In this document: positions 9,731-22,261 of the stretch, one piece after another | Numbering within the stretch: position 1 is the stretch's first letter | Layout of the letters: each line of letters starts with the position of its first letter | Source of the DNA: Vitrella brassicaformis | Lineage: Eukaryota > Sar > Vitrellaceae | DNA length: 64,000 bases | Direction of reading: 5' to 3' | Assembly (NCBI GenBank): GCA_001179505.1 | Contig: CDMY01000635.1 | Location: 2,263 to 66,262 of the forward strand | The notes under the pieces: generated by a model | The model's database searches: none | Seen by the model: the letters and a program-made list of their open reading frames with translations, nothing else | What the model was told of the DNA's origin: nothing | Translations under genes and position numbers: made by a program

Positions 9731-12489
9731 ATGGTCTCTCCTATGCCTCCTGCTCATGCAAACCGTCGCTCGTTTTTTTCAAGCCAGCCAAGCTCGCAGA
9801 GGAGATCGCGGGAAGTGGCAGACTCTCTGCCCGCCGTCAGTCGCAGTGACCGACACAACGGTGACAAAAAGAAGGCAAGGATGGTTGCGTTCCCTCTTGA
9901 ATCGTTTGCCAGCGTGAGCTGTCGCCGCCAACACGTCAAGGCCATCGTTGCACATCCAGGAGGTGACCTCTTGGCTGTGTACAACCATGGTGTCCTCCGC
10001 ATATCGGCCGACAATGAGGCCACCCCTCTTGCTGGCGGTGACAGGCCTGGCTCGGCAGGTCGGTGAGGGGCAGTCTGGGAGGGAAGGAGGGAGGGAGGGA
10101 CCCGAACGGGAAGGCATTCGTACATGGTTGTGTTTCAATGTCTGTCTGTGCAGATGGCTCTGGGACTGAGGCGAGGTTCACGGCTCCATCGAGCATCGCA
10201 GTTGCCCACGATGGGAAGGTGCTGGTGACCACCACGGAACCGCCCCGAGGTGCCCTGAGGGTGTTGTCGGTGGATGAGGGTGTGACGACGACGACAGTGA
10301 GGGCCGCCACCGGAGGGCTGGCCATCCACAAAGGTAAGGAAGGATGTAGGCAGTACACAGACACACAAGCAGGCAGGAAGGATAGATAAGTCGGTCACTG
10401 ATGGGTGAGTGGGTGTATGTGTCGGGGGCTCAGTTGTCGAGGCCATGGTGGTCATTCGTCCTCGCAGGACATCAGTGTCGAGCATTTTCGCGGACCGTGT
10501 CGTCCTCAAGTCCTCCGACGGCAGCCTTTACCTGTCCTCCTGGAATGGTGAGCGTCAAGACAGTCAGTGATCCCTGTCAGTCATACACATGACTTGACTG
10601 CTATGGCCTGGTCTCTGCTTAGGGTCGGCGCCGACTGAGCCCATCATGGTTCGGGACGGCGTGTCTGTGCGTCTGCCCGCATCCGACACTGACCACAAGG
10701 GCCGCATTATCTTCCTCGACGACCAGGGGAGACTGATGGCCGGCACTCTCATGCGCGACGCAAGGGACGGCGGCCTGCACTTCCGCCTCGACACACTCGC
10801 CCAACGATCCCAACTGGCGGCCGCAGGCGTCGACACTGCACATATGGCCATACCGTCAAGTGGCCCCGGGTCGCGGCCCAGCACGAGTCGGTGGGTGAGC
10901 GAGGCGATAGTGCTGGGGAAGAGCGGCGAGGCAGTGTACTTGGTGAGCAGCCAGCAGGAGACCCTCTGGCGGGTGGACTTGCGTGACAACATCCCCGCGT
11001 CCCACCGGGTGCTCGCCCTGTTGGATCTGCCGCAGCGGCTCAACCTGCCGTCGATGAATGTGCACCTGACCGTCAACTCGGCCAGCGGCGACATTTTCCT
11101 CGCTGCAGTGCACCGCGAGGACGGGTCGTGCGCCATTCACCGCATCAAGGAGGACGCCCAATGCGGCGCGTCATGCGACGTCGAGGGGCCGACGTCCTTC
11201 ATGGAGAAGATGCTGACGAGTGGGCCCTTCAGTGACGTCCGCTTTGTGCTCAACAACGGCGGGGAGCTGCACGCACACCGCTCTGTGCTGGCGCTGAGAA
11301 GTGACTACTTCGCTCGCATGTTCACCAGCGGTGAGTGAGGTGGTGGGTCTTCACACGAGCGCATGGAGTGGCCGTTTGTGTCGTTTGTGTGTTGGTGTAG
11401 GGTTCTGCGAGGGTCAGGGCGACGAGACCGTCATCGAGATCACGGAGAGCAGGCCAGCCGTCGAGTCCCTGCTACGCTTCATGTACAAGGGGACCCTCGA
11501 GCTCTCAGCCCCCGACGCACACCCAGACGCGCCGTCAGCCGATGTGTTCGAGGTGTACTGCCTGGCCCACCGGTATGACCTCAAGGGCCTCATGACGCTG
11601 TGCCTCAACTACATCCGCCACCGGTTCAACAAACACGAGGTACTGCAGCCACGTGGGCTGCATGTCGACGAATTTAATTCGGAGGGCGACGCGGCCATGG
11701 GGAGCCAGCATGACGTGTTCCCCCGCCCCTGCCCGACGGCCTGCCGTGAGTGGATCGCTGGTGGCAGGAGGGAGAGGCATCACGAGCAGGACAAAGGGGA
11801 CCCATTCGGCGAAGCTGTTGACCTGTAAGTCAGGAACGGCCCTACTCACGAAGAGGCGAGACAGCGCCCTGTGCTGGTGTTTTGCCTTGGCCGCCCTCAG
11901 GTGTCTGCGTGCGCACCAGCATGGGTTTGATGAGATAGTGGAGTTCTTCGTCAAGTGGCTCCATCGTCACTTCTCCCGCGTCCCCGAGGCGGCCTTTGAG
12001 CGTCTACAGGCAGCGCCATCCGTGCTGCTGCAGCTCATCAAGCGGCTTCAGAACCAGCCGAAGCCGCTACACACACACCACAGCAGCACCAGCAGCCGCC
12101 ACTGGTCCGCAACCTCCCCTGGAGCCTGGCGGCCGTCTCTGCCGACTGGCAGCCACCGCAGGGCTTCCAACAACGAGATGATGCCACCATTGCGGCCGTT
12201 CCGTGCCGACCAACTGGGCGATGATGACGACGAGAGCGCCCCCATGGTGCGGACTTCGCGGACGCTGCGGCGTGTGAGGCCGTCCTCCTCGCTGTCTTCA
12301 TCGGACGTGTCGCCTACCAACAGCAATGTATGGGTGTCGGGTCCGTCTGCTGATCTCTTTGTGGGTGTCGGCATGGGGCTGGGGAACGCTGGCGGGCAGC
12401 CGCAGGGGCGGCCGAGGTCTGCCAGGGAGAGGGGGGGCGGGGATGAGGACCGAGACGAGTCGGTGTCATCACGCAGAGCCGACATGTGA
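9731..12489 (+). CDS. NHL-like repeat / BTB-POZ protein, probable CUL3 adaptor
   Basis: The N-terminal half has NHL or beta-propeller-like segments: AHPGGDLLAVYNHGVLRIS; then ARFTAPSSIAVAHDGKVLV; then SSDGSLYLSSWN; then RIIFLDDQGRLMAGTL. A BTB/POZ domain follows: TSGPFSDVRFVLNNGGELHA, HRSVLALRSDYFARMF, and after an intron ITESRPAVESLLRFMYKG and VFEVYCLAHRYDLKGLM. A BACK-like helix pair (FDEIVEFFVKWLHRHF) and a disordered Ser/Arg-rich tail complete it. BTB proteins of this type usually recruit substrates to Cullin-3; that role is inferred. There are about seven exons. Start choice: ATG at 9731 gives a basic leader, and ATG at 9881 (MVAFPLESFAS) is an equally plausible start. Confidence 0.85.
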
Positions 12490-13011
12490 GGCAAAGGAGG
12501 AGAGGTCGACCTCACCAGGCGGAAACGGTCGGCCTTTTCTTCCGCAACTTTTTGGACAGCGGTGACTGTGGCTGGTGTTCTGTGAAAGTGTGTGACGTGT
12601 ACTGAGGGAGGGGATGGAACAAGGTGGGCCGTCAGCCCCCCTGACACCGATGCGTTGCCGGCGTTGCTGGTGGGGCTCTCGTCTGTGCTGTGCTGATGCC
12701 GAACTTTCCCTCGCAGTAAGTAGCGTCGCTACTGGACCAGTGTGTCTGCAAGCACGGAGAGGGATGGGTAGCAGAGGGACAGAATGACAGGCCCTCTCCG
12801 TGGGCTACTCCATGGGCTTTGGTGGACGCAGATTGCATGCAAATGTGATGGATGCATATATGTGTGGATGGGATGACTCACACACAGGTGCAATGTCAGT
12901 CATCGGCATAGTGTCAGGACAAATACACACGTGACACCACACAGACCAAGTAAGTCGCCTCTCACAAATCACCCATCGTACAGGACGCACCAGTCCCACA
13001 CGCAAAAACCC
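12490..13011. other. convergent intergenic region, no gene
   Basis: Tail-to-tail spacer between the BTB and ATG16 genes. No supported coding frame or repeat array is visible. Confidence 0.5.
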
Positions 13012-16000
13012 TCATGTGGGCGGCCTTTCATCCTCATCGCCGTCGTTGGCCGCCTGGTCCGCCCAGAAGACGATGCTCCCATCGCGGTGTGCCGTGATGA
13101 GCTTGCCGAATCGCCATGTCAGCGAAGTCACCTGCCCGACCGACGGCACCTTGCGAGTCGCGTACGGCTGAAGAACGGAAGACAACGACACGCATCAATG
13201 AAGGCAGCCAGGCGGCCACACCGCATGTGCCATACACACTCACTTGTCCGCTGAGTGCATTCCAGAAGACCAGCTCGTCCCCATCGCCCCACGGAGACAC
13301 TGAGACAGACGAAGACACAACAAGAGATGAGTGAGGGTCAGGCCATGCATCCCGCTGTGTGTGTTGTGTGTGTGGTGTACCGATCCAGGCGCTGTCTGGC
13401 GACATGACGGGCGCCGGCTTGCGATATCCCGACCGGCCCCCCTGAGGCTCACCAAGCTGCTTCATCACACGAAACATGCGATCGTTCGACATCTTCACCA
13501 CACACCCACACACACACACACAAAACAGCGACATGAACTACCCAGGAAGGATGGTTTCCCGTGCGCACAGTCTACTGACATGGACGGAGTTGTCTTTGGC
13601 GCAGCTGACGATGTACTCGCCGTCGGGCGAATACTCAATGCCAACCAACTGCAGGCGCAGACAGACACAGAGAGAGAGGCGTGAAGTGAAAGACGACAGG
13701 AGTGACTCCCATGCACTAGATCTCTCATCTGGCGGTTGTAACGTTACCTCGTCTTCATGTGCCTGCATGGACTCCACCTGCTGACCTGCACAACACACAA
13801 ACAACACAAACCACGTGTCTGCCGCCACTTGCCTTGCCTGCCTGCCTTGGTATCTCTCTTGCTTTGCGTGCGTACAGTCGTCGCCCCTGAGAGTCCACTT
13901 GATGATGTGCCCGTCGCGGTGGCCGGTCACCAGACAGTCCGACTGGTGCGGGTGGAGGGACGCACAAGTTATCATCGAGATGGCATGCGCCTGAATTGAT
14001 AGATAGAAGGGGGTTGGACAGAAGGTGGAGCATCACAGTGGCTTGCGGGTGCACTGACGGTTTTGACGCAGACGGATCTGTGTATGTTCCATATCTTGAT
14101 GGTCTTGTCCGCACTCGCACTGTAGGCCTGACGCACACGAGGACAAAAGACAGACGCACGAGTGAGAGCAGTGGAGGCAGCAGCACAGAGTCTGCTCCAC
14201 TATGGGCCACCTTGAATGGGCTGTTGAGTGTGGTGTAGCCGCAGCGCAAGATCTTCTGCGCATGACCTTTCATTGTGCACTGAGACCGCTGCGCAATACA
14301 TACATACACGGCGACAGACAGACAGACAGACAGACAGCCATGGGTGGACACATGGCCGCCTGGCCTGGTTATGTCAACCGAAGAAGCTAAGCTCACTTGT
14401 CTGAACAGGTGCACGTGTTGTATGGAGTTGTCGGTTGCGGCTGCCAAGCACCAGGTGTTGTCGGATGACAGGCCCACGCTGCTGACGCCAAAGCGGCTCG
14501 ACAAAGCAGGGAAACTGTACAAGGTCGACTCTGATACACACAAACAGACTTGCGTCCGCATATGACACGAGGACGGCTGGCAATGCTGCCTGTCTGGTCA
14601 ACCAGTCTGGCCACTCACTGACCGTGTCTGGCGTCGATGCAAGCGAGGTATCCGTCCACACTGCCCGTGAGCAGCAGCTGCTGGGGCGTCTGGTGGGGGC
14701 AGTAGTTGGTGTCCAGCGCCTCTATCGACCCTGTGTGGCAGCGCACACTCCGACCTGCCATCTTGGGCACCTGCGCACACACATATGAAGATTACTCCTA
14801 GGGTAAAACCATGCCCGTCCCGTCCCGTCCCGTCCCGTCATTCATCACTGCTTGCTTTGTGTGTGCCTGGCCTGCCCTGCCTACACTGATTCGTGGCATG
14901 TTGATGGGTCCGAGTATCTCAGAGAAGTCCACCGGCTGCTTGGCGCTGGCCGGGCTCCTCACGCCCACGGCCCCTACGTGTGTGGACCGCCTGGCCACCT
15001 CTATCGGCTGGCTGCCCTTGGCCGCTACTGCGGCCACACCCTCGGCAGCGTTGCGCTGCAGCTCTTCCTGGTGCGTCCGCATGATCTCGTTGAGCATCTG
15101 ATTCATCTCGTTCATCTTCTCGGCCTGATGACAAGACGGGACAAAACGGGACAGAGAGAATGCACCTGAGTGGTGTGGACGGGCGGGCTGGCTGGCTGGG
15201 TGTGTACCTCGTGTTCTTTGAGGTGCAGCAGGTCGGTGATGAGCCGCTCGTTTTCATTCACCTTGGCATCAAGCTGCCTGGCGATCAAAACACAATAACA
15301 TCGTGGTTGTCTGTACCGTACCGGATGGTCAGCATAGCATGCATACTGTCCGCACTTTTGCAGTTCGTTTCGCTGCTCCTGCAGGGCTTCATGCTCTGTC
15401 TGCAGCACCTGATACGTGTCCAGCAAAGTCCTGTACTCGGACATCTGCACGCACAACCACGGGAGGACTGCTGTGAGATCTACCTAATGGATGTCCTCTC
15501 CTGTGTCCGTTTGTGCTGACCTTGGTTTCGATTTGTGCGTCCCTGTCTTTGAGCTCATCCTCCCTGTCCTTCAGCAGCTGCTTCGTCGCCGCTTGCTCCA
15601 TCTCGATGCGAGCCAACTGACGGACACAAATGCCGTTGACAGACACGGTATGGCTCATTTGTTGAGCACGAATCACTCATCGTGCGCGTGCCTTGTTTCG
15701 CAGGTTGGTGAGCTCTTCGACGACGCTTTTCTTCTCTCTATAGTTGTGTGTGAGCTGTTCGTGCAGGAGCTGGATCTTGTCATTGAGCACCCTTGGGTCC
15801 TCTCCCCTCCCGCCCTCCGACGCCTCACCATCGCCCTCTCCAAGCGGGAATCCCCACGGACCCAACGTGGGAGCTTCCTTCAGCTGCTGGTCTGCAGTCC
15901 GTCACAAGCATACAAAACACAAACACACACCATACCAATCCCAATGAGGAGCCAGTCATTGGTGTGGTTGGCTTACATGCTTTCATGAGATCTTTGAAGC

Positions 16001-16214
16001 AATCCATCTGTGTCCTGTCCCTCTCCCTGACTTTGGCCATGAAGTCTATCCGCCACGGAGCATCTTTCCAATGCTCCTCCTCCCCTGCTTCCTCAGCAAC
16101 AGGACGATCTGGCGCTGCCGATGCCGCTGTTGCTGGTGATGGCTGAGGGCTACTCGGAGCTTCTGGAGAGCTCGCCGCTGCTGCTGCCGTGTCCTCCTCA
16201 GAGATCTCTGCCAT
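13012..16214 (-). CDS. ATG16: ATG16 autophagy protein with coiled coil and WD40 propeller
   Basis: ATG16 binds ATG5 and helps position the ATG12-ATG5 conjugate for ATG8 lipidation. The ATG gives MAEISEEDTAAAA. After an acidic Pro/Ala linker comes WRIDFMAKVRERDRTQMDCF, resembling the short N-terminal helix that binds ATG5. Several exons then encode heptad-rich coiled coil: LNDKIQLLHEQLTHNYREKK, LLKDREDELKDRDAQIETK, YRTLLDTYQVLQTEHEAL, LDAKVNENERLITDLLHL. The C-terminal half is a WD40 propeller of about seven blades, with pieces such as LLLTGSVDGYLACIDARHG, GLSSDNTWCLAAATDNSIQ, CLVTGHRDGHIIKWTL, YSPDGEYIVSCAKDNSVHV and FGKLITAHRDGSIVFWADQ. This is the metazoan ATG16L1 layout rather than the short yeast Atg16. 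It ends DEDERPPT. It is divergent from the phosphodiesterase gene. Confidence 0.87.
14814..14839. repeat. CCGTC pentanucleotide repeat in ATG16 intron
   Basis: Five near-perfect CCGTC units lie in an intron of the ATG16 gene. Confidence 0.85.
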
Positions 16215-16539
16215 CTCCAGCCTGTTTCTGCGAGCTTGGGGGCGTTTCTTCTTGGACTTTCTCCCCCCTCGTACATGGCGGTCTATCCCCTCATCCCCCA
16301 CACGAACACAGCGGGCCCCATCTCCTTCGATCGGATGCAAACAGAGTCAGCGTCACGGCCATTTGTTCATCGCTATGTCACTGAGTCGTTCTTGACGAAA
16401 TCATTTGAGCAGAAAATGAGGCACTCGGTTGTGGAGTTCGCGGTCCCGCCAGCGCGGGAAAACAGAGCTCGTGTAGGCAAAACGCAAACGCTTCCTTATT
16501 TCCGTTGGTTCGTTCGTTTTGCTCGTGCAGTCATGTTCG
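16215..16539. promoter_or_regulatory. divergent promoter, ATG16 / phosphodiesterase
   Basis: A 325-bp spacer between two start codons pointing outwards. It contains GCGCGGGAAAA at 16452-16462, whose reverse complement matches the textbook E2F consensus TTTSSCGC. A nine-codon upstream ORF begins at 16533 and overlaps the phosphodiesterase start. Confidence 0.55.
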
Positions 16540-19500
16540 ATGGTTACTTCTCGTCGTGAGCTGAGGGCCATCACGCCGACCAAGTCCTTGCCGCCGAAGA
16601 GCCCTCAACTGAAGGGCATACTGGCAAGGAAGGCGCTCGGCACCGCAACGGATGATGAATATGCTGAGGAACTGGACATCAACACAGCCGCAGGGACAGA
16701 GAAGAAAATTGCGGCTCTCGGCCCGCAGATCAGTGACCTCACGGAGGCACAGCTCAACAGCGATTACCTTCTCAAGAAGCAGAAGTCGCTCGTCAACAAG
16801 ATGCCATACGGAAGCCTCCTTATCTCCCTCTTCGCGCTGGCTGGCGTCGTGAGCCAATACGTCTTCTCTAGCGCGAAGGACGGCGAGCTGTCGACGAGGG
16901 ACTTGGCTGGGGTCAGCGTGGCTCTGAGGGCGGTCTTCTGGTCGCTGGGAGCCCAGGCAGTCATCGGTCTGGCTCTCTTTGTCTTCAGCGTGGCCGCCTC
17001 GAAGCGAGAACGGCTGCGACCGGTGGGCGACTATTGCTTGGGCGGTGGGCTGCTGGGGATATTTCTCTTGACGGGCATGTTCGGTGACTGTCGTCGGGCG
17101 GCCGTCTTTATCAATCGTCAAAGCTGCAGTAGCCTACGGGAAGAGGTGAGAGCCAGGCAGGCAGAGGGGCATGACTGCTACGATACGATCTTAAGTAAAC
17201 GGATGTGGTTTATGTGCAGCGGTATTGGATATTTGACAGCTATGTGTTGGGCTGGATGCTATCGCTTGTCACTGCATCGTGCACTCTTCTGCCCATGCGG
17301 TAGGGACGAGAACGAGACACAACTCGTAATCTAGTGTGTCTCCCGCACTTGTCGTCACGCAGTAACCGGGTAGCGGCCTTCATTGGTGTGAGCTCGATCA
17401 CGTGCTATTTCATCACAACCTGGGTGGTCTTCATCACACGATCATTCGGCGGGGGCTTCGCCATCCTCGCTCTCAACTCCTCCCTGTTGGCTGTCTCCGT
17501 CTGCCTAACACTCGTCGGCCGCCGTAAAGCTGAGCGGCAGGACGAATTCAATTTCAGGCGGATTTGCAAACAAGAGGTCTGGTCACAGCACATGTACGTG
17601 AACAGACAGCGAGGCGTCCGTATGTGGCAATGAGCTGGTGCTTCTCTGCTGTGCGTGGTCTCTTCTTTCAGCACGACATTATTATGCTGTCTCGTCACCT
17701 GAACAATCTGGAGGAAACCTTTTTGTCTCCGACGACCAAAAAGGATCGCGCCTCGACTGTTTACGAAGTCCACATGGATAAACTTCGGAAGGTAAAAGTG
17801 TACATATCCATTGGACAAGCAGTCAATGACCAGAGAGAGCCTGGTCTCTGCGTGTGTCGTTCAGATAATGAAGCGGCTTGAAAGCCTTGCGCATGTGATG
17901 GAGGCACTGGAGAATCAGCACCTGGACGCCCTCGACAATGACATTAACGCCAGCGCCCGCAGCATTGCGCCCCTGTTTCCCTCCCTCACAAACGATCCTC
18001 TTCCCAGTACGTCGTCTGCCTTCACCGGGAGCAGCAGCGGCAGGATGAAGGACGTCAAAATGAAGGAAGGTGCGAAGAGCTCTCCCATTCCATCAAGAAG
18101 GCACTGGATGTCGTGGAAAGAGTGGCTCAGAGTCAATGCTGAGAAGATCAGGCCCTCCAAGAAATTAAGACGAGTCGACAAGAATAGGGCATTCAAGCTC
18201 CAGTACAAGAAGGTGTGGAGGTGAACGATGGGTACTGAGACAGTTGCCAACTGACATAATTCCAGCCGATGGGGATCTGTTGTGCAGACGGTGTTTGAGC
18301 TCCAGCAGTTGGGTCAGCAGATGAAGCTGTCGCTGGCCGCATTATCACACATCGACACAATCATGGACGTCAAAATCAGCCCGGCACAGGCAAGCACTCC
18401 AGTGACAGAGTGTGTGAATGACACTCGATCGAGATTCACGTGGCTGTTGTGTTGTACGTACGTAAACAGGGTGTGAGCGGTTCCGACCCGTCGAGCGACG
18501 ACCCGTATATCATGGATTGGGTTGCCACCAACTTCATGCGCAGAGAGGGGCAAGACTACCTCAACACAAGCAAACGATCGCTACGGAGGGCGTCCATCGC
18601 AAGTCAGACACTCACCCACCCACCCAACCAGCTACCACGAACCAAAGAATCAAATGAAGACATCTTGGCCGTGCCTGTGTCTTTCCTTTTTTCCAGCAAC
18701 GGACAGCACGTTAGCGCAGCACGGTGGTCCCGTAGGTAGGAAGCAACTCAGTCACCGATTGAGTATACTCTTCCCATGAGACTTTGTCTCTGCTTCAGTT
18801 TTCGGTGTGAGTTTCGCCGTTACGGCCAACCATAGCTCTGCGCCGGCGGGCCAGGCCGCCGAGACAGCTGACGTTACCGGGGGAATGCTGCAAAAGATGC
18901 CCTCGACCAAGCATCTGGTCCCTCTCAGAAACGAAGCGCGCCAGGCACCGGAGTCGGCAGAAAAGCGGCTCGAGACACAGCAAAATAGAGAGGAGAGGGT
19001 GCCCGCGGCTCAGCAGCTGCAGGGCGTGCGCACGCCGATGTCAGACAACTATGCTCCCACGGTCAACTCCCAGGCAGTACGTGCTGTCCGTCGTGCCCTC
19101 CTGCGCCAGCTGCAAGAGACGCCCAAGTTGGCCAGAGACCCCGCCATGTCCGTTCCCCGGGCACAGACCGAAGGCGTCTTCCGGCGGGGCTCTGCCCCTG
19201 ATGCACGCCAGAGTGAAGCTATGATCCCCAACAACCAGAATGACAACCACATCGGCAACCACCCACCGCATCCGAGACGGCACTCCAATCCAAGGGAGTC
19301 TGTCGCGGACTCTTCAGCGGTCGAGGTGATTGTGGACCATACTCCCACGCCGGTGCGTCATCGAACAGAGCAGGCCACGCCTCCACAGCCGTCAAAAGCC
19401 GGGCAGAAGCTGGCGGTCCGCGCAGTGTGGAACCCCTTTCGTCGGTCGCCCCCTCCCTCCCCCTACGCCCATTCCGACTCGTCATTACCAGCCACAAGCA

Positions 19501-22261
19501 GCCCTCTGACGTTCCTGCGCACGCGTCTCTTTCGCGGAGGCGAGAAGGGCGTGAGGCATCCGGGACTGCAGTTGGACACATCAATCGGCATCCCCATGAA
19601 CTCACCAACGCCCTTACGCCCCGCAAAGCTGAAGCACAGCGGCAAGAGAGAAAAGGAGAAGTCGCCGCCACCGCAGGAGCAGAGAAGACGGGTGTCCAAC
19701 AGGATGAAGCGCTTCCAGGCTGGCACCAGGAGGTCAGAGGGGGACGCGCAATCCGTCTTAGGGAAGATCGGCAGTGCAGAGGGGAATGCCAAGAACTCCA
19801 CCAAGAACAGCCCCTTGGACTCGGCGCAGCACCCGAGACTCTTTCAGTATCGCCATTCGTCCTCATCTGGTGAGTCAATCGGCAGCGAGGCCCACGCTAC
19901 GGTGGTCATTATGGGAAGCGACACACACTTGGAGAGGGAGACGGCCGCCACGGCAGCAGAGAAGGGTGGACCTGAAGCCGTAAGAGAGTGTATTCCCCTC
20001 CCGCCCTACCACCCGTTCGTTTCTGATGAGGTCAAGGCCAATGTCCTGGCATCGGCTGACTTTCGCATCCTGCGTCTCGATGACGAGTCCCCTTTACAGT
20101 CACCGATCCGATTGGACGAACAGAGGAAGACCGGCCCGAGAATCGCACCGGGCACTGCCAACGGTAGCGATGAAGCTGGGCGGACGATCGCTCCAGATTC
20201 CCTGGAAGCAGCGACAGAGACGACCTGCTTTGGGCCCCTGTACCCCTATTTGAGTGTAGCAGTGCCGAGTGTCCTCCCACACCCCGCACCAGAAGATGCC
20301 AACCAAGTCAGCAGCGATGCACCGGTACGCAACTAGCAGCCACCCAAACACATGATAGCCGACCGTCTGAATCGGTCTGACGCGTCCCTTTCTCTCAGGA
20401 GCGTCTGTTCAAAGCCAATGGGCGCCACTACGTTGTAGATCCGAAAACAGTCAGGGCCCGCAGCGGCCTTTTCTTGCCCGTGGACCTCTTTGAGCTCTGC
20501 AAAGTGTACGGCATTGGCGAGAACTGGAACGCATCGGTGTTGGGCTTGGCAGGTCGAAGCCTTAACCACTCTCTTCTGGCTGTGGGCACGTATCTCTTGG
20601 CTCCCGTCATCTGTGACCGTGATGAGCTGGGCGAACGGGCGCCGCAGCTGATGCGCTTCCTCCACAAGATCACGTGAGGCAGGGGAGACACGGGGAAAAC
20701 AAAAAGAATCCAAACAGGAGTGATCGATGTCGTGTCTGCAGGGAGACTTATTTGAACAATCCCTACCACAGCGAAGCGCATGCAGCAGAAGTGTGCCACT
20801 CCACAGTCGTCCTGGCGAGAATGCTCAGGGTGCGTTCATCCACAGTACAAGCTCTGGAACCACGTGAGTGTGTCTCTCTTTTTTTCTTGTGTAGGTGTGG
20901 GACAACCTGGATATGTTGGGTCAGTTGTCGCTGCTGCTGAGTGCTCTCTGCCATGACGTGGGCCACGTCGGACGGAACAATGCATTCCTCATTGCGGCCT
21001 CGTCGGAGCTAGGTCGGCACTAGCCTGCCACTGTCTGTCTCTCGTCCTGTCACCTGTGTCGCTTCCCCTGTGTAGCGATCATCTACAATGACAAGTCGCC
21101 TCTTGAGAACATGCACGCATCAACCACATTCAAGGTTCACATTCGCATAATTGATCAATAATGGATCAGGCTCACGCGAGCAGCGTTCCTGTTTCTTTGT
21201 AGCTGTTGAGTGATGACAAGTGTGATTTCGTGGATGCCCTGTCGCCCGCCGATCGCGCCACCTTCCGTCGATATGTGATCGACCTGATCCTGCAGACGGA
21301 CATGCAGATGCACTTTGAGGAGGTCAGCAAGTTCAGAATAAGGCGGCAGGCGGCCGACTTCGATATGGTTGAGTCCGCTGCCGACCGCTGGCTCACTGCG
21401 CGGCTCATCATGAAGGTGAGACAGACAGACAGACAGGCAGACAGACAGCAACAGAAGGCGCCTTGCGTGTTCTCATTGTCGTCTTTTCCTCCATGCAGGC
21501 TGCGGACATCGGTCACAGCTGCAAGACATGGGCGCAGCACAAGCGATGGAGCTACCTGATCGTACACGAGTTCTACCTCCAGGCACGATAGCCATCCTTC
21601 CCACCTGTGCATGCATCACATGTTGACATGTCTCCATTTCGTGTCTCGTCTGCAGGGCGATGAAGAGCGTGTACGGGGCATGGAAGTGTCCCCACTATGC
21701 GACCGGCAGAATGCTGCCGACCTGCCAAAATCACAAATCGGCTTCCTCGGATTCGTATGCAGGTAGTCTTCTTGCTCTTGAACATCCGACATAGTCGCGG
21801 GCATTGTGTCTTGACTGATGTGTGGCAGGCCGTGCTTCGAGGAGCTGCAGGCATTGGACACGAGCGGCAGTATTGCTAAAGTATGCCTTGACGAACTACA
21901 GGAGAATAGCAGGAGGTACCCAGCGCCTTCACGACACGCACATTGATCGCAGCACATCATTTCTTCCTTTGTGGTCTGTGTCATCAGGTGGAGTGTGGTA
22001 GAGACGGCGATCGAGAGCAAACGAGCCTTCCACCCGGACGGCGACCTAGTACCGCTGCCATCCAAAGAGCTGCCGTCCCCACCACAGTTGTCTCCCAACA
22101 ACAGCTCCTCACCCAGCCACGACGGCAACCACGAATCATCGTCGGCTTCGGCCTCCCTCAACGCTGACGAAAGGGAGGGTGGGCAGCGGGAGGTGCGCGT
22201 GACGCCCAGTGCCCGGCTCGTACACAAGACGAGGGAACAGGAGAAGGACAGGGCAACATGA
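16540..22261 (+). CDS. class I 3',5'-cyclic nucleotide phosphodiesterase, six N-terminal TM helices
   Basis: Predicted to hydrolyse cAMP and/or cGMP at a membrane. The chosen ATG gives MVTSRRELRAITPTKS. Six hydrophobic helices follow over the first four exons: GSLLISLFALAGVVSQYVF; VFWSLGAQAVIGLALFVF; CLGGGLLGIFLLTGMF; YVLGWMLSLVTASCTLLPM; FIGVSSITCYFITTWVVFI; AILALNSSLLAVSVCLTLV. A long linker, including an exon of about 500 residues at 18807-20336, is disordered and Pro/Ser-rich. The catalytic domain runs from about 20400: NPYHSEAHAAEV (metal/His site), HDVGHVGRNN (PDEase HD signature), FKLLSDDKCDFVD, ADIGHSCKTW, EFYLQGDEE, and SQIGFLGFVCRP with the purine-clamping Gln. It has about 15 exons. 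Multi-TM PDEs of this kind are typical of apicomplexans and their relatives. Nucleotide preference cannot be read from the sequence. Confidence 0.93.
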
